A stretch of 64,000 bases of DNA from Rubritalea squalenifaciens DSM 18772 (GTDB lineage Bacteria; Verrucomicrobiota; Verrucomicrobiia; Verrucomicrobiales; Akkermansiaceae). Below are positions 52,750-60,463 of this stretch, piece by piece (within the stretch, counting starts at the first letter, position 1; the number at the start of each line of letters is the position of its first letter). Under the pieces are notes generated by a model. It was given only the letters and a program-made list of their open reading frames with translations. It had not been told where the DNA came from and made no database searches. Location of the stretch: positions 434,001 through 498,000 of the forward strand of contig NZ_FQYR01000003.1 in NCBI RefSeq assembly GCF_900141815.1. The letters run 5' to 3'. Both the position numbers and the translations under genes were made by a program.

Positions 52750-54062
52750 AAGAGTTGGGTCAGGGATACGGTCAGGGCACTGGCTGCCAGACTGAGGATG
52801 GCTACCTTCCACCAGGTGTCTGGTGCATCGTCGTGGGGATGGCCACGCCAGCAATAAAAGACTCTAGCAGATATCAGGCTCATGACCAGAGTGCTTGTGC
52901 ACCAGGAGATCAGATAGCTTGGAGGAAGATCTCGTATCAGGAGTGCGGGAGCAGCCACGAAGAGAGTTTTTACCAAGCACATTCCCGGAGCGTGACCCTC
53001 TCTTCCCGTGAAGAGCATCGTTCCTGCATGCAGCATCGCTACACTGGCGCAAAGGCTACTGATGAAACCAAGTTGGCATACGGCGAGTGGCAGATGCAAT
53101 CCATCACTGACTGCCAGCCAGAAGAGGGAAGGTAAGGCAAAGGCAAAAATGATATCGATGGAGTATTTGACGCAGCGCTCCTTTGGGATGGTGCGCTGTA
53201 CCAGAAGGTGAACGATGAAGAGTGCCAGTCCTGAGAGCAGAGAGGCTGGACCGCCCAGCATGAAGGCTGCAAAGCCAAATAGCATGGCTGTTAGAATGGC
53301 GGCTCCATTGAGTGCGTGCCTTTTGTGGAGAACCAGAAGAAGCACGAGTAAAACGACGAGAGCGATGACCCTCAACCACAAGGCGCTATGTTCGAGCCCT
53401 AAGTAGTAGTCGATGAGGAAGTAGGAGCCCACAGGCAGCAGGATGTTGTCCGCTCCGTGGCCAGTGGCGCCCTCAACCGCCATGGTGAAGATGGCTATCG
53501 CAGTAGAGAGCGACAGAATAGTGACCGCTGAAAGTGTGCTGAAAAGAAAGAGCGGGGCGGCCACACTGAGAAAACCGGCGATGGCGAACGCGGATGAGCC
53601 TTCGATGCTCTTGACGGAACCAGCTGCGTTGAAGTGGTGCTTTCCCCAGCGGGTACCAGCGATCGCGCCTGCAGTGTCTGCAATGGTCAGGAGCAGAATA
53701 GGGGGGATGTAGGTGACCGGGTTGCCTTTCGACATGGAGAAGACCCAAGCCACACCGATGGGAAAGAGAATTTCCCCCAGCGAGTGTCTGCTGACCGCAA
53801 AGAGCCCACTACCGATACTGTTTCTTAGGCGGGAGTAGCGAATGGCAATCAGCCCGGTGATTGCCATGCCTCCCAGTACCAGCACTGGCCAGACGTCTGA
53901 AAAGATCCAAGGGAAAGTCAGGCAGATCAGACCCATGCCGACATGGACCATCTTACGTGCAGTCTCTGGGGCGACTTTGTTCGATTTAGACGCGCGGGCG
54001 GTGATGGCCAACAGAGCGCCTAGCAGAAGCGTACAGACTAGAATCGCCAGCCAGGGGTTCAT
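52740..54062 (-). CDS. Membrane SEC59/DGK1/VTE5-like kinase/cytidylyltransferase homologue, double-length
   Basis: 440 residues with a dozen or so hydrophobic helices. Residues ~30-215 carry the CTP-dependent lipid/isoprenol kinase pattern: ARKMVHVGMGLICLTFPWIF, SLGEILFPIGVAW, TIADTAGAIAGTRWGKHHF, SVKSIEGSSAFA, EGATGHGADNILLPV. This family phosphorylates dolichol, diacylglycerol or phytol. The second half (from ~250, NGAAILTAMLFGFAAFMLGG) is another membrane region that weakly recalls the DUF92/VTE6 type. Start ATG overlaps the BtaA-like gene by 4 bp. Suggested role: making or using a phosphorylated lipid or isoprenoid for this operon. Confidence 0.7.
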   Translation of the reverse strand: MNPWLAILVCTLLLGALLAITARASKSNKVAPETARKMVHVGMGLICLTFPWIFSDVWPVLVLGGMAITGLIAIRYSRLRNSIGSGLFAVSRHSLGEILFPIGVAWVFSMSKGNPVTYIPPILLLTIADTAGAIAGTRWGKHHFNAAGSVKSIEGSSAFAIAGFLSVAAPLFLFSTLSAVTILSLSTAIAIFTMAVEGATGHGADNILLPVGSYFLIDYYLGLEHSALWLRVIALVVLLVLLLVLHKRHALNGAAILTAMLFGFAAFMLGGPASLLSGLALFIVHLLVQRTIPKERCVKYSIDIIFAFALPSLFWLAVSDGLHLPLAVCQLGFISSLCASVAMLHAGTMLFTGREGHAPGMCLVKTLFVAAPALLIRDLPPSYLISWCTSTLVMSLISARVFYCWRGHPHDDAPDTWWKVAILSLAASALTVSLTQLLCS

Positions 54063-55153
54063 AAGACTTCCTCCACAATGAAGCGCGAGTAGAAGAAGGC
54101 CTTGTCCTGTAGGTGGAGTTGTTCCGAGAGCTCGGGCAGAGACTGGAGCTTGTCGGCCATGTCTTCTGGACGGCTCCGCGGTGCGAGCATGTTCCAGTAG
54201 GCAAGACGTGCTCCGGGATTGGAGGCGGAACAGATTTGCTCCAGCAAGGCGCGGAAGTTCTGCTCGGACATGTATTCGAAGATGTCGCTCAAGTTGAAGG
54301 CGTCGAATTTTTCCTGTCCATTGGTAAGGAGACTTTCCAGCGGGCGGGATTCGATGGTGAATTTGTCGATGTTGGCTTTGATCGTTTCAAAGTTCTCCTC
54401 ACGCAGGGCATGCGGCAGGGACTCTCCATAGCAGCCGTTGAGAATCCAGCGCAGGTAGGGATTGTCATGTGGAGAGAGCTCTGTGAGAGCGTGCTTGGTC
54501 CGGCCTAGGATGCGGTCGGCCACAGAGCCTTCCACATAGTCGAAGAAGGAAGGGTCACGGCCTAAGCGCCCCATGACGGTGCGGGAAAAGAAGAGATTGA
54601 AGAGAAGCCGCCAGCGCCAGGAATTCCAGACCTTGTCGTAAAAGGCTTTGCGCTCAGGAAGTGACTTTTCCTGCAAAAGAGCTGCGACTCGTTTGCGGCT
54701 GTGAATCAGCGGAATGATCCTGTTACGGAAGAGCTTGAAGTAGTTCTCGAACTTGCCGTGACGGTAGAAGCCTGTTTCGATCTCCTCCATCCGGCTGCTC
54801 CAGAACGCCAGAGAGTCTTGCGTGAGATGAGAGCTGCATCGCTCGAACAAGGGGAGGCGTTCACCGTCTCGTTCGCCTAACAAGATGAGAAACTCATCAT
54901 AAGTTAGCTCGCTGTAGGCCGCTTTCCTGAGTTCGATACAGGCCACTTGGGTGGGATTCAGCTCCACAGCAATGACCTGGGCCGCGCCTTCCGCTAGTAG
55001 AGAAAAGGAATTGTCGCCAGCAGAGCCAATGCTCACACAGAACCTGCCAGCCGGTTGGAGTGCTTCCACGAGAATGTCCGCATCTTCCCAGCAGTTGGCG
55101 TATCGAACTTGGTCGAATTTCGCACGTTGCTGGATCTCGCTATGCTGACTCAC
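54059..55153 (-). CDS. DUF3419 / BtaA-like SAM 3-amino-3-carboxypropyl transferase
   Basis: 364 residues, GTG start 4 bp after the tmk stop. SAM-binding SIGSAGDNSF (41-50) preceded by the family QVRYANCWED (~16-24), VELNPTQ (63-69), and late FNLSDIFEYMS (~286-296). BtaA of Rhodobacter attaches the 3-amino-3-carboxypropyl group of SAM to diacylglycerol to give the homoserine lipid DGHS, precursor of betaine lipid DGTS. No BtaB methyltransferase lies here, so the head group may be processed differently. Enzyme family is clear, acceptor is inferred. GTG start is supported by the coupling. Confidence 0.8.
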   Translation of the reverse strand: MSQHSEIQQRAKFDQVRYANCWEDADILVEALQPAGRFCVSIGSAGDNSFSLLAEGAAQVIAVELNPTQVACIELRKAAYSELTYDEFLILLGERDGERLPLFERCSSHLTQDSLAFWSSRMEEIETGFYRHGKFENYFKLFRNRIIPLIHSRKRVAALLQEKSLPERKAFYDKVWNSWRWRLLFNLFFSRTVMGRLGRDPSFFDYVEGSVADRILGRTKHALTELSPHDNPYLRWILNGCYGESLPHALREENFETIKANIDKFTIESRPLESLLTNGQEKFDAFNLSDIFEYMSEQNFRALLEQICSASNPGARLAYWNMLAPRSRPEDMADKLQSLPELSEQLHLQDKAFFYSRFIVEEVL

Positions 55154-55157
55154 TGTC

Positions 55158-55769
55158 TTAGGCTTTGATTTTCTGCAGGGCGATGGTTTTCATCTGCTCA
55201 TGGATGGCATCCAGCGAGGGGGTGGAATCGATCACCTCTGCATAGGGCTCGTCTTTGACGCTGAGAAAGACGTCGCGGCAAAACTGCAGCGCGTCCCGTT
55301 GTTCGAATTCATTTGCCGTGTCGCCGCGTGCACCGATCCGGTCCAGAGCCTTGTCGACGGGGAGATCGAGAATGAACAGGAGATCCGGGGCGGGGGCAAA
55401 TGCTTCGTTGGTGGCTCTTAGCTCGGCTACATCAAAACCACGAGCCCCCTGATACGCCATGGTAGAGAAGTAGTAGCGATCCAGGATAACGTGCTCGCCA
55501 CGCGCCAAGGCTGGCTGAATGACGTCCTCGACGTGTTGTTTCCTGTCCTTGTGGAAGAGTTCCAGCTCCTCATCAGGAGAGAGCCGGCCAGCCGTCATGG
55601 ACTCACGGAGGATTTTGCCAAAAGGTCCGTCAGATGGCTCACGGTCCAGCAGGACGGTTTCACCCTGCTCACGCAGACTCTCGGCGAGCCGCTTGGCTTG
55701 GGTTGATTTCCCGGTGCCATCGATTCCCTCGATGACGATGAAGAGTCCTTTCTTGTCAGCTGATCCCAT
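55158..55769 (-). CDS. tmk: Thymidylate kinase
   Basis: 203 residues. P-loop GIDGTGKST (15-23), LDREP (39-43), LDRYYFST (96-103; the D-R-Y motif), and LID-region GARG. Makes dTDP from dTMP. Its stop lies 4 bp before the BtaA-like GTG, so this housekeeping gene heads the lipid-type operon. A 7-bp hairpin lies just upstream. Confidence 0.95.
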   Translation of the reverse strand: MGSADKKGLFIVIEGIDGTGKSTQAKRLAESLREQGETVLLDREPSDGPFGKILRESMTAGRLSPDEELELFHKDRKQHVEDVIQPALARGEHVILDRYYFSTMAYQGARGFDVAELRATNEAFAPAPDLLFILDLPVDKALDRIGARGDTANEFEQRDALQFCRDVFLSVKDEPYAEVIDSTPSLDAIHEQMKTIALQKIKA

Positions 55770-55772
55770 ACT

Positions 55773-55798
55773 GCCCGCTAGTTAAAAAGCCAGCGGGC
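55773..55798 (-). other. Hairpin between the SulP gene and tmk
   Basis: gcccgct / agcgggc with a 12-base A/T-rich loop, ending 4 bp before the tmk ATG. No T-run; could separate transcripts or affect tmk translation. Confidence 0.35.
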
Positions 55799-55831
55799 TG
55801 TGTGGAAAGTGAAAATGTTAGCCAGCTGCAA

Positions 55832-57445
55832 TTAGTCGGCTTTTTGTGCGCGCAAGTTGGCGACTGTGTAGTCTGGATCGTCAGGGGCGACTTCGATGTC
55901 CACGAGCGTGCCGGCCTTCTCGATCATGTGGCGGCAGTCCGGGGAAAGGTGGCGCAGGCGTAGCTCTTTGCCAGCCTTGCGGTAGCGCTCGGACATGGCG
56001 TGGATGGCCTCGATGCCTGAAAGGTCGCAGATGCGTGCTTTTTCGAAATCGATGACAATTTTTGGAGTGTCGCTCTTGGCCTGAAAGTGCTCGGCAAAGT
56101 CGCTGACTGAGGCGAAGTAAATCATTCCCTCGACTGCGTAGATGCGTTCCTCGTCAGTATCCTTGAGGACTTCAACGGTGACGTGCTTGGAGCTTTTGGC
56201 AGCGAAAACGAGTGCAGATACCAGGATACCTACGAATACCGCGAGAGCGAGGTTGTGGGAGATAATGGTGACTGCAGTCACCACCACAATGACCAAGATG
56301 TCTGTCTTAGGCACCTTGCCAAAGGTCTTGAAGCTGGACCACTCGAAGGTGGCGATCACGATCATGAACATCACACCCACGAGGGCGGCAATAGGAATGC
56401 TGATGATGAGATCATAGCCGAAGAGGATCAGTGCGCAGAGGGAGAGGGCTCCGACGATACCTGAGGTGCGGCCTCGTCCACCGGATTTCATGTTCAGCAG
56501 GGACTGGCCAATCGTAGCACAGCCTCCCATGCCGCCAAAGAGGCCAGACATCATGTTCGCCGCGCCCTGGGCCAGACATTCACGGTTTGATTTACCGCGG
56601 GAATCGGTGATCTCGTCGATCAGCTGAAGGGTCAGCAGGGATTCGATCAGACCGACGATGGCGATGGTCAGAGAGATAGGTAGGATAGCCGCCCAGAAGG
56701 ACCATTCACCCCATGGGATGCCGTCGAGACTGACCAGGGCCGGGTTGAATTGGTTGTCCATCGCGGACGAACCGGAGTTGGCTTCGAGAACGTCACCGAC
56801 TGTGCGTCCGTCCACGAGACCGAAGTAAGTGACCAGTCCCACGCCCACGATGGCCACGAGAGAGGGAGGAACCGCCTTGGTGAGCTTGGGAAGGAAGGTC
56901 ACAATCCCCATAGTGACGAGGACCAAGGCAATCATCATTCCCAGTTGGCTGCCGTCGATCCATTCGAACACGCGGTTGTTTTCATCGTCGAAGTTCCCTT
57001 TGAAGGTCTTGAAGAACTCAAGCTGGCCCATGGCGATCAGAACCGCGAGACCATTGACGAATCCCATCATGACCGGGTGGGGGACCAGACGCACCAATCG
57101 ACCCATCTTGAGTAGACCAATCGTGGTCTGGATCACACCTGCCAGAATCAAGGCAATGAAGAGATATTTGTAGTCCATGCCCTCGATGCCTGTGGCGCCA
57201 CCAAGTTGGAATGCTTTAGCAGCCACTACGGCAATAGCACCAGTAGCACCGCAGATCATGCCCGGGCGGCCACCAAATGCAGCGGTGATGAAGCCCACGA
57301 AAACGGCGGACCAGAGGCCAACGAGTGGGTTCACTCCGGCGATGAAGGAGAACGCAATGGCCTCAGGCACAAGGACCAGAGAGACCGTCAGTCCCGATAG
57401 GGTATCGTCCCTCAAATTGCCGCGTTTCTTTTTGAACATAAACAT
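55832..57445 (-). CDS. SulP family inorganic anion transporter with STAS domain
   Basis: 537 residues. About 12 membrane segments in residues 1-410 with the SulP motif VSLVLVPEAIAFSFIAGVNPLVGLWSA at the start. The C-terminal STAS domain (~440-530) has IDFEKARICDLSGIEAIHAM. SulP carriers move sulfate, bicarbonate or other anions, often with Na+ or H+. Two in-frame ATGs (57445 and 57439) are equally good. Its partner, substrate and regulation are not visible; tmk follows after 62 bp. Confidence 0.9.
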   Translation of the reverse strand: MFMFKKKRGNLRDDTLSGLTVSLVLVPEAIAFSFIAGVNPLVGLWSAVFVGFITAAFGGRPGMICGATGAIAVVAAKAFQLGGATGIEGMDYKYLFIALILAGVIQTTIGLLKMGRLVRLVPHPVMMGFVNGLAVLIAMGQLEFFKTFKGNFDDENNRVFEWIDGSQLGMMIALVLVTMGIVTFLPKLTKAVPPSLVAIVGVGLVTYFGLVDGRTVGDVLEANSGSSAMDNQFNPALVSLDGIPWGEWSFWAAILPISLTIAIVGLIESLLTLQLIDEITDSRGKSNRECLAQGAANMMSGLFGGMGGCATIGQSLLNMKSGGRGRTSGIVGALSLCALILFGYDLIISIPIAALVGVMFMIVIATFEWSSFKTFGKVPKTDILVIVVVTAVTIISHNLALAVFVGILVSALVFAAKSSKHVTVEVLKDTDEERIYAVEGMIYFASVSDFAEHFQAKSDTPKIVIDFEKARICDLSGIEAIHAMSERYRKAGKELRLRHLSPDCRHMIEKAGTLVDIEVAPDDPDYTVANLRAQKAD

Positions 57446-57539
57446 AGGAAAGTGTGTGGATTGTGCTCGTGGCTAGAGGCAAATGGCCGCGCATGCAACA
57501 GCTATCTGGTTTAAATCCTGACAGAACGCTGAAAAATAC

Positions 57540-57570
57540 TTGCCAATTCTGCCTCTGATGCCTACCTAAT
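57540..57570 (+). promoter_or_regulatory. Probable sigma-70-type promoter of tRNA-Arg
   Basis: TTGCCA at 57540-57545, 17-bp spacer, TACCTAAT at 57563-57570; the tRNA starts ~16 bp further on. Spacing is ideal, boxes are imperfect. Confidence 0.45.
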
Positions 57571-57585
57571 CCCTCGCCGAGTAAA

Positions 57586-57659
57586 GCTCCCGTAGCTCAG
57601 CTGGATAGAGCAACGGATTTCTAATCCGTGGGTCACAGGTTCGAATCCTGTCGGGAGTG
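57586..57659 (+). tRNA. tRNA-Arg (anticodon TCT)
   Basis: 74-base cloverleaf without encoded CCA. Acceptor GCTCCCG pairs with CGGGAGT (first pair G-T), discriminator G. D-arm TAGCTCAGCTGGATAGAGC; anticodon stem ACGGA/TCCGT with loop TTTCTAA gives TCT, reading AGA/AGG; T-loop GGTTCGAATCC. The other tRNA in the window does encode CCA. Confidence 0.95.
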
Positions 57660-57669
57660 CTCGGCCATT

Positions 57670-57697
57670 ACCTCGCCATTCGGCGAGGTTTTTTTGT
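57670..57697 (+). terminator. Terminator after tRNA-Arg
   Basis: acctcgcc / ggcgaggt hairpin with a 4-base loop, then a run of T. Confidence 0.85.
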
Positions 57698-57716
57698 GTC
57701 CACGCATTGAGACAAA

Positions 57717-57744
57717 GAAGCCGCACCTGTCACGGTACGGCTCG
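57717..57744 (-). terminator. Weak terminator after the DUF3472 gene
   Basis: agccgcacc / ggtacggct stem with one mismatch and a 6-base loop. On the minus strand a short T-rich tail follows. Similar in plan to the hairpin at 59109-59134. Confidence 0.45.
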
Positions 57745-57772
57745 TTTGGTTTTCTATGCTTTATCAATCGTC

Positions 57773-58948
57773 CTAATTCCGAAGCGTCCATTGAACATTC
57801 GGACCATTCCATTTTGGTTCAACCAAATTGAGATCTCCTCCATTATAATGGAGTTTCATGCCGCTAGATTGATGGATGATGTAGTACCAGCCGTAGTTAT
57901 TTACGGGGACCAGTTGCCACTGCGTATTAGGTCCACTCCAGATATTATCGGCTATATTGACTAGGTCGCCAGTAGGGGTGGCATGTAAACGGTCTCCACT
58001 AAAATAGACGTTGTCGAAGTGCACATTTGATGAATTGCTATGGTTGATCAATTTCCAGGCGTGTCCCGCTTGTTTGGCTGAACTCATAAATAGGCCTGGT
58101 TCATCGTCTGTGATGGCCTTGCCAGTTGAATTATGTTCAAACGTGAAAGTCGTGGAATTTACTGCTGGATTACTTGGCTCTAGAGCAGGAGATTTGACCA
58201 TGAAGTCATAGAAGTAGGGGACTGTTTTGTTATCTACATTTCCTCTTTGAGTGCTGAGATAGACAAATCTACTGTCTTGTGAGATTGTGCTTTTATGAAG
58301 TGTGTCTGGATCATTTGCCGTCCATTTCAGGCTATCACCAGAGGTCCAGCCGTCATTATTTTTAAGCCAGGCCACACTGCAACCTGAGGTGTGAGCCAAG
58401 TCTCTTTCAGCGCTTCCTCCATTGAAGAGTTCCAAAAAGAAAGTCGTGGAGCCGACATACTTTGTGACATTGGCCTTACGGATGGCGCCGCACTTGTACC
58501 AGTCTAGGCTACCGACACGGCCAACCCAACCACGGTAAATCGTGTCATTTCCTGAGTGTTCGACTGAGACGAAGAGTTTGTATCTGACATTGGTTTGCCA
58601 CCCGTAATGTAATTGTGTTTTATATCCAGTTCCCTCGTTGCCGAATGACTGATGAGTTCCTCCTAACCTTGAGTCTGGCCCCTCGACCAAGCTGGCGGCG
58701 GACCCCGTGCTATCCCAAATGGAGAAGTTGATATAACCTTCGGCTGTGAATCCTAGGTATCCGCCATTGAACTGGAAAGCTGAGTACATGTTTCCTGTTT
58801 GATTCTGGGCTTCAAACTCTTGATAGACAGCTGTGATATTAGGTTTTGAGCTAATCGTATGGAGATAATTACCCGCCTCGGCTATGGGTGTCATCAGTAG
58901 CACTCCTGTGAGTAGGAGTGTTTTAGGGATAGAGAGTAGTTTTTTCAT
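57773..58948 (-). CDS. Secreted DUF3472 protein with C-terminal lectin-like domain
   Basis: 391 residues. Signal peptide ends near AEAG (~26). Residues ~27-270 have the DUF3472 features: SAFQFNGGYLGFTAEGYINFSIWDS, RLGGTHQSFGNEGTGYKT and the following YGWQTNVRYKLFV, suggesting a carbohydrate-binding beta sandwich. Residues ~290-391 have two copies of a W-x-L-(I/V)-x-x-x-x pattern (AWKLINHSNSS, QWQLVPVNNYGWYYI, VQWTLRN), like a ricin-type beta-trefoil or arabinofuranosidase-B-type module. Secreted glycan-binding protein is the best guess; no catalytic site recognised. Single gene. Confidence 0.6.
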   Translation of the reverse strand: MKKLLSIPKTLLLTGVLLMTPIAEAGNYLHTISSKPNITAVYQEFEAQNQTGNMYSAFQFNGGYLGFTAEGYINFSIWDSTGSAASLVEGPDSRLGGTHQSFGNEGTGYKTQLHYGWQTNVRYKLFVSVEHSGNDTIYRGWVGRVGSLDWYKCGAIRKANVTKYVGSTTFFLELFNGGSAERDLAHTSGCSVAWLKNNDGWTSGDSLKWTANDPDTLHKSTISQDSRFVYLSTQRGNVDNKTVPYFYDFMVKSPALEPSNPAVNSTTFTFEHNSTGKAITDDEPGLFMSSAKQAGHAWKLINHSNSSNVHFDNVYFSGDRLHATPTGDLVNIADNIWSGPNTQWQLVPVNNYGWYYIIHQSSGMKLHYNGGDLNLVEPKWNGPNVQWTLRN

Positions 58949-59351
58949 AATGATGTCGAGTTTCTATTTATGCGTGTAGCATAGTAGAAGTGATACTTCT
59001 GCAGGGTGTTTAACATCAATATGTTTGGAGGGTTTTTGTTTGGGTTTCTAGATGGATTCCGTGAACTAAATGTTCATAGTTGAATTTAGGTGAAGTTTGG
59101 TAACAAAAGAAGCCTAACTTGTTAGGTTACGGCTCAAGATGGACCTTAGGCATTTTAGCTAGTATGTGGAGCATTTCTCGTAAATGATTCTCAAGTCCGT
59201 GTGATTTCCGTATGGACCAAATTGAAGGATAACGGGATTATGGCGGGCAGGACGAAAATCGTTCTATATCTAGAATAGACTTGGCCACTCTCTGAGAGAA
59301 AGTGGCCAAGCAGGTGAGTTTAAGTTGTGAAAAGAATCAAGCAGGGGGGAA
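58949..59351. other. Intergenic region, 403 bp, no gene
   Basis: No convincing ORF. It holds the upstream region of the DUF3472 gene, the hairpin at 59109-59134 (agcctaac / gttacggct, mismatched) and the hairpin at 59280-59310 after the beta-barrel gene. Otherwise A/T-rich with no repeat I could recognise. Confidence 0.6.
59280..59310 (-). terminator. Hairpin after the outer-membrane protein gene
   Basis: cttggccact / agtggccaag, a perfect 10-bp stem with an 11-base loop that itself can pair (tctctgagaga). Lies 41 bp after the stop of the leftward barrel gene; no T-run. Confidence 0.5.
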
Positions 59352-60428
59352 TCAGAAGCGATAGGTGACTCCTACGCCGCCGCTCCAGCCGGAGAGATTC
59401 ACATCAAAGGCTGTGGTGCTGACTCGTTCCTCCAGTGACTCGGTCCAGTCATAGCGGAAGAAGCCTTCGAGGCTCCAGTTTTCGTCTAATTGGTAGCCAA
59501 TGTTTGCTTTGGAGTAGAAGCCATAGAGGATATCGTCGCCGTCGTCGCCAAAGCTTGCTTGAGATGCTGAAGATCCGGAGAATGTGGGCGCTGACCAGCT
59601 AGCTGACCAGTCGACATAGTTGATCACTAGGCCGCTGGAAAAGCCCACATAGACAGAACCTTTGGGCTGCCACTGTAGCTCGGCTCCAAGGGCAAGGCTG
59701 TAGACGTCAGTGTCGGCTTCGAATTGATACGCGTAACTCTGTATCGGTGTGGATACTGCTGTGCGAGAGTCAGGCTGATTGTTAATCAGTGGTCCGGGAC
59801 CTGGAAACGTACCGACATAACCCGGAGATGGGAAAATGAAGCCTGATGGCACGTTATAGGTATCTGAAACCACAACGGAAGCTTCATCCAGTGTGCTGTT
59901 GATACTTGAGCTAAGGCCATTGAAGGCGAACTGAAGAGAGACGCCGGCTTCTAACTGGTCATTGACCGGCACGAGATAGGCGAGCTCGATATAGGGAACC
60001 GCTGAGGTGCTGTCCCCGGTTTTGGCTGCTTCTGCACTAGTGAGTGTAGTGATCGGAGTCGAGTTGAAGGTAATGCTGTCTCCTACAACTTGGCTGGAAT
60101 TGTCGTATCCCCAGTAAGAGGTCAATCCAGTGTTAGGAGTGGCGGCACCGATGTTAACAAAGCCGTCAGCGTAGGTGCGGTCGGCATCTTGGTCAGCTTC
60201 ACCAACATGACTGGTGAAGGCGGGGAGCCCGGCCGTGTAGGCGCCGAAAGCATCTGGGCTGATGCTTAGTGCTCCGGTTTTTCTCCACATGACACCAGAG
60301 CGAAGGCGCCACGGACTGGATGGTTCCTCGGCGGTATCCAATGGTAGAGAGACCGCGGTGCCTGCAAAGGTATAGACTGAGCAAGAGGAGAGTAGCAGCC
60401 CAGTGATGAGGGAGGTACGTGTAAACAT
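59352..60428 (-). CDS. Outer-membrane beta-barrel protein
   Basis: 358 residues from ATG 60428 (a TTG at 60437 is also open). Signal peptide with a hydrophobic core, ending near FAG (~24). The rest alternates short polar turns with amphipathic strands rich in Tyr, Trp, Ser and Asn, for example PYIELAYLVPVNDQLEAGVSLQF, and ends GVGVTYRF with the C-terminal phenylalanine typical of barrels inserted by BAM. No named porin family recognised. Starts 35 bp after the giant repeat protein gene, same strand, likely one transcript. Confidence 0.72.
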   Translation of the reverse strand: MFTRTSLITGLLLSSCSVYTFAGTAVSLPLDTAEEPSSPWRLRSGVMWRKTGALSISPDAFGAYTAGLPAFTSHVGEADQDADRTYADGFVNIGAATPNTGLTSYWGYDNSSQVVGDSITFNSTPITTLTSAEAAKTGDSTSAVPYIELAYLVPVNDQLEAGVSLQFAFNGLSSSINSTLDEASVVVSDTYNVPSGFIFPSPGYVGTFPGPGPLINNQPDSRTAVSTPIQSYAYQFEADTDVYSLALGAELQWQPKGSVYVGFSSGLVINYVDWSASWSAPTFSGSSASQASFGDDGDDILYGFYSKANIGYQLDENWSLEGFFRYDWTESLEERVSTTAFDVNLSGWSGGVGVTYRF

Positions 60429-60463
60429 GGTATTCAAGGGGTGAAGAGGTTTGGTTAGAGTGA

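Noticed and set aside
52750..52854. Longer N-terminus for the GNAT protein
   Set aside because: It overlaps the SEC59-like gene and reads as an out-of-frame translation of it.
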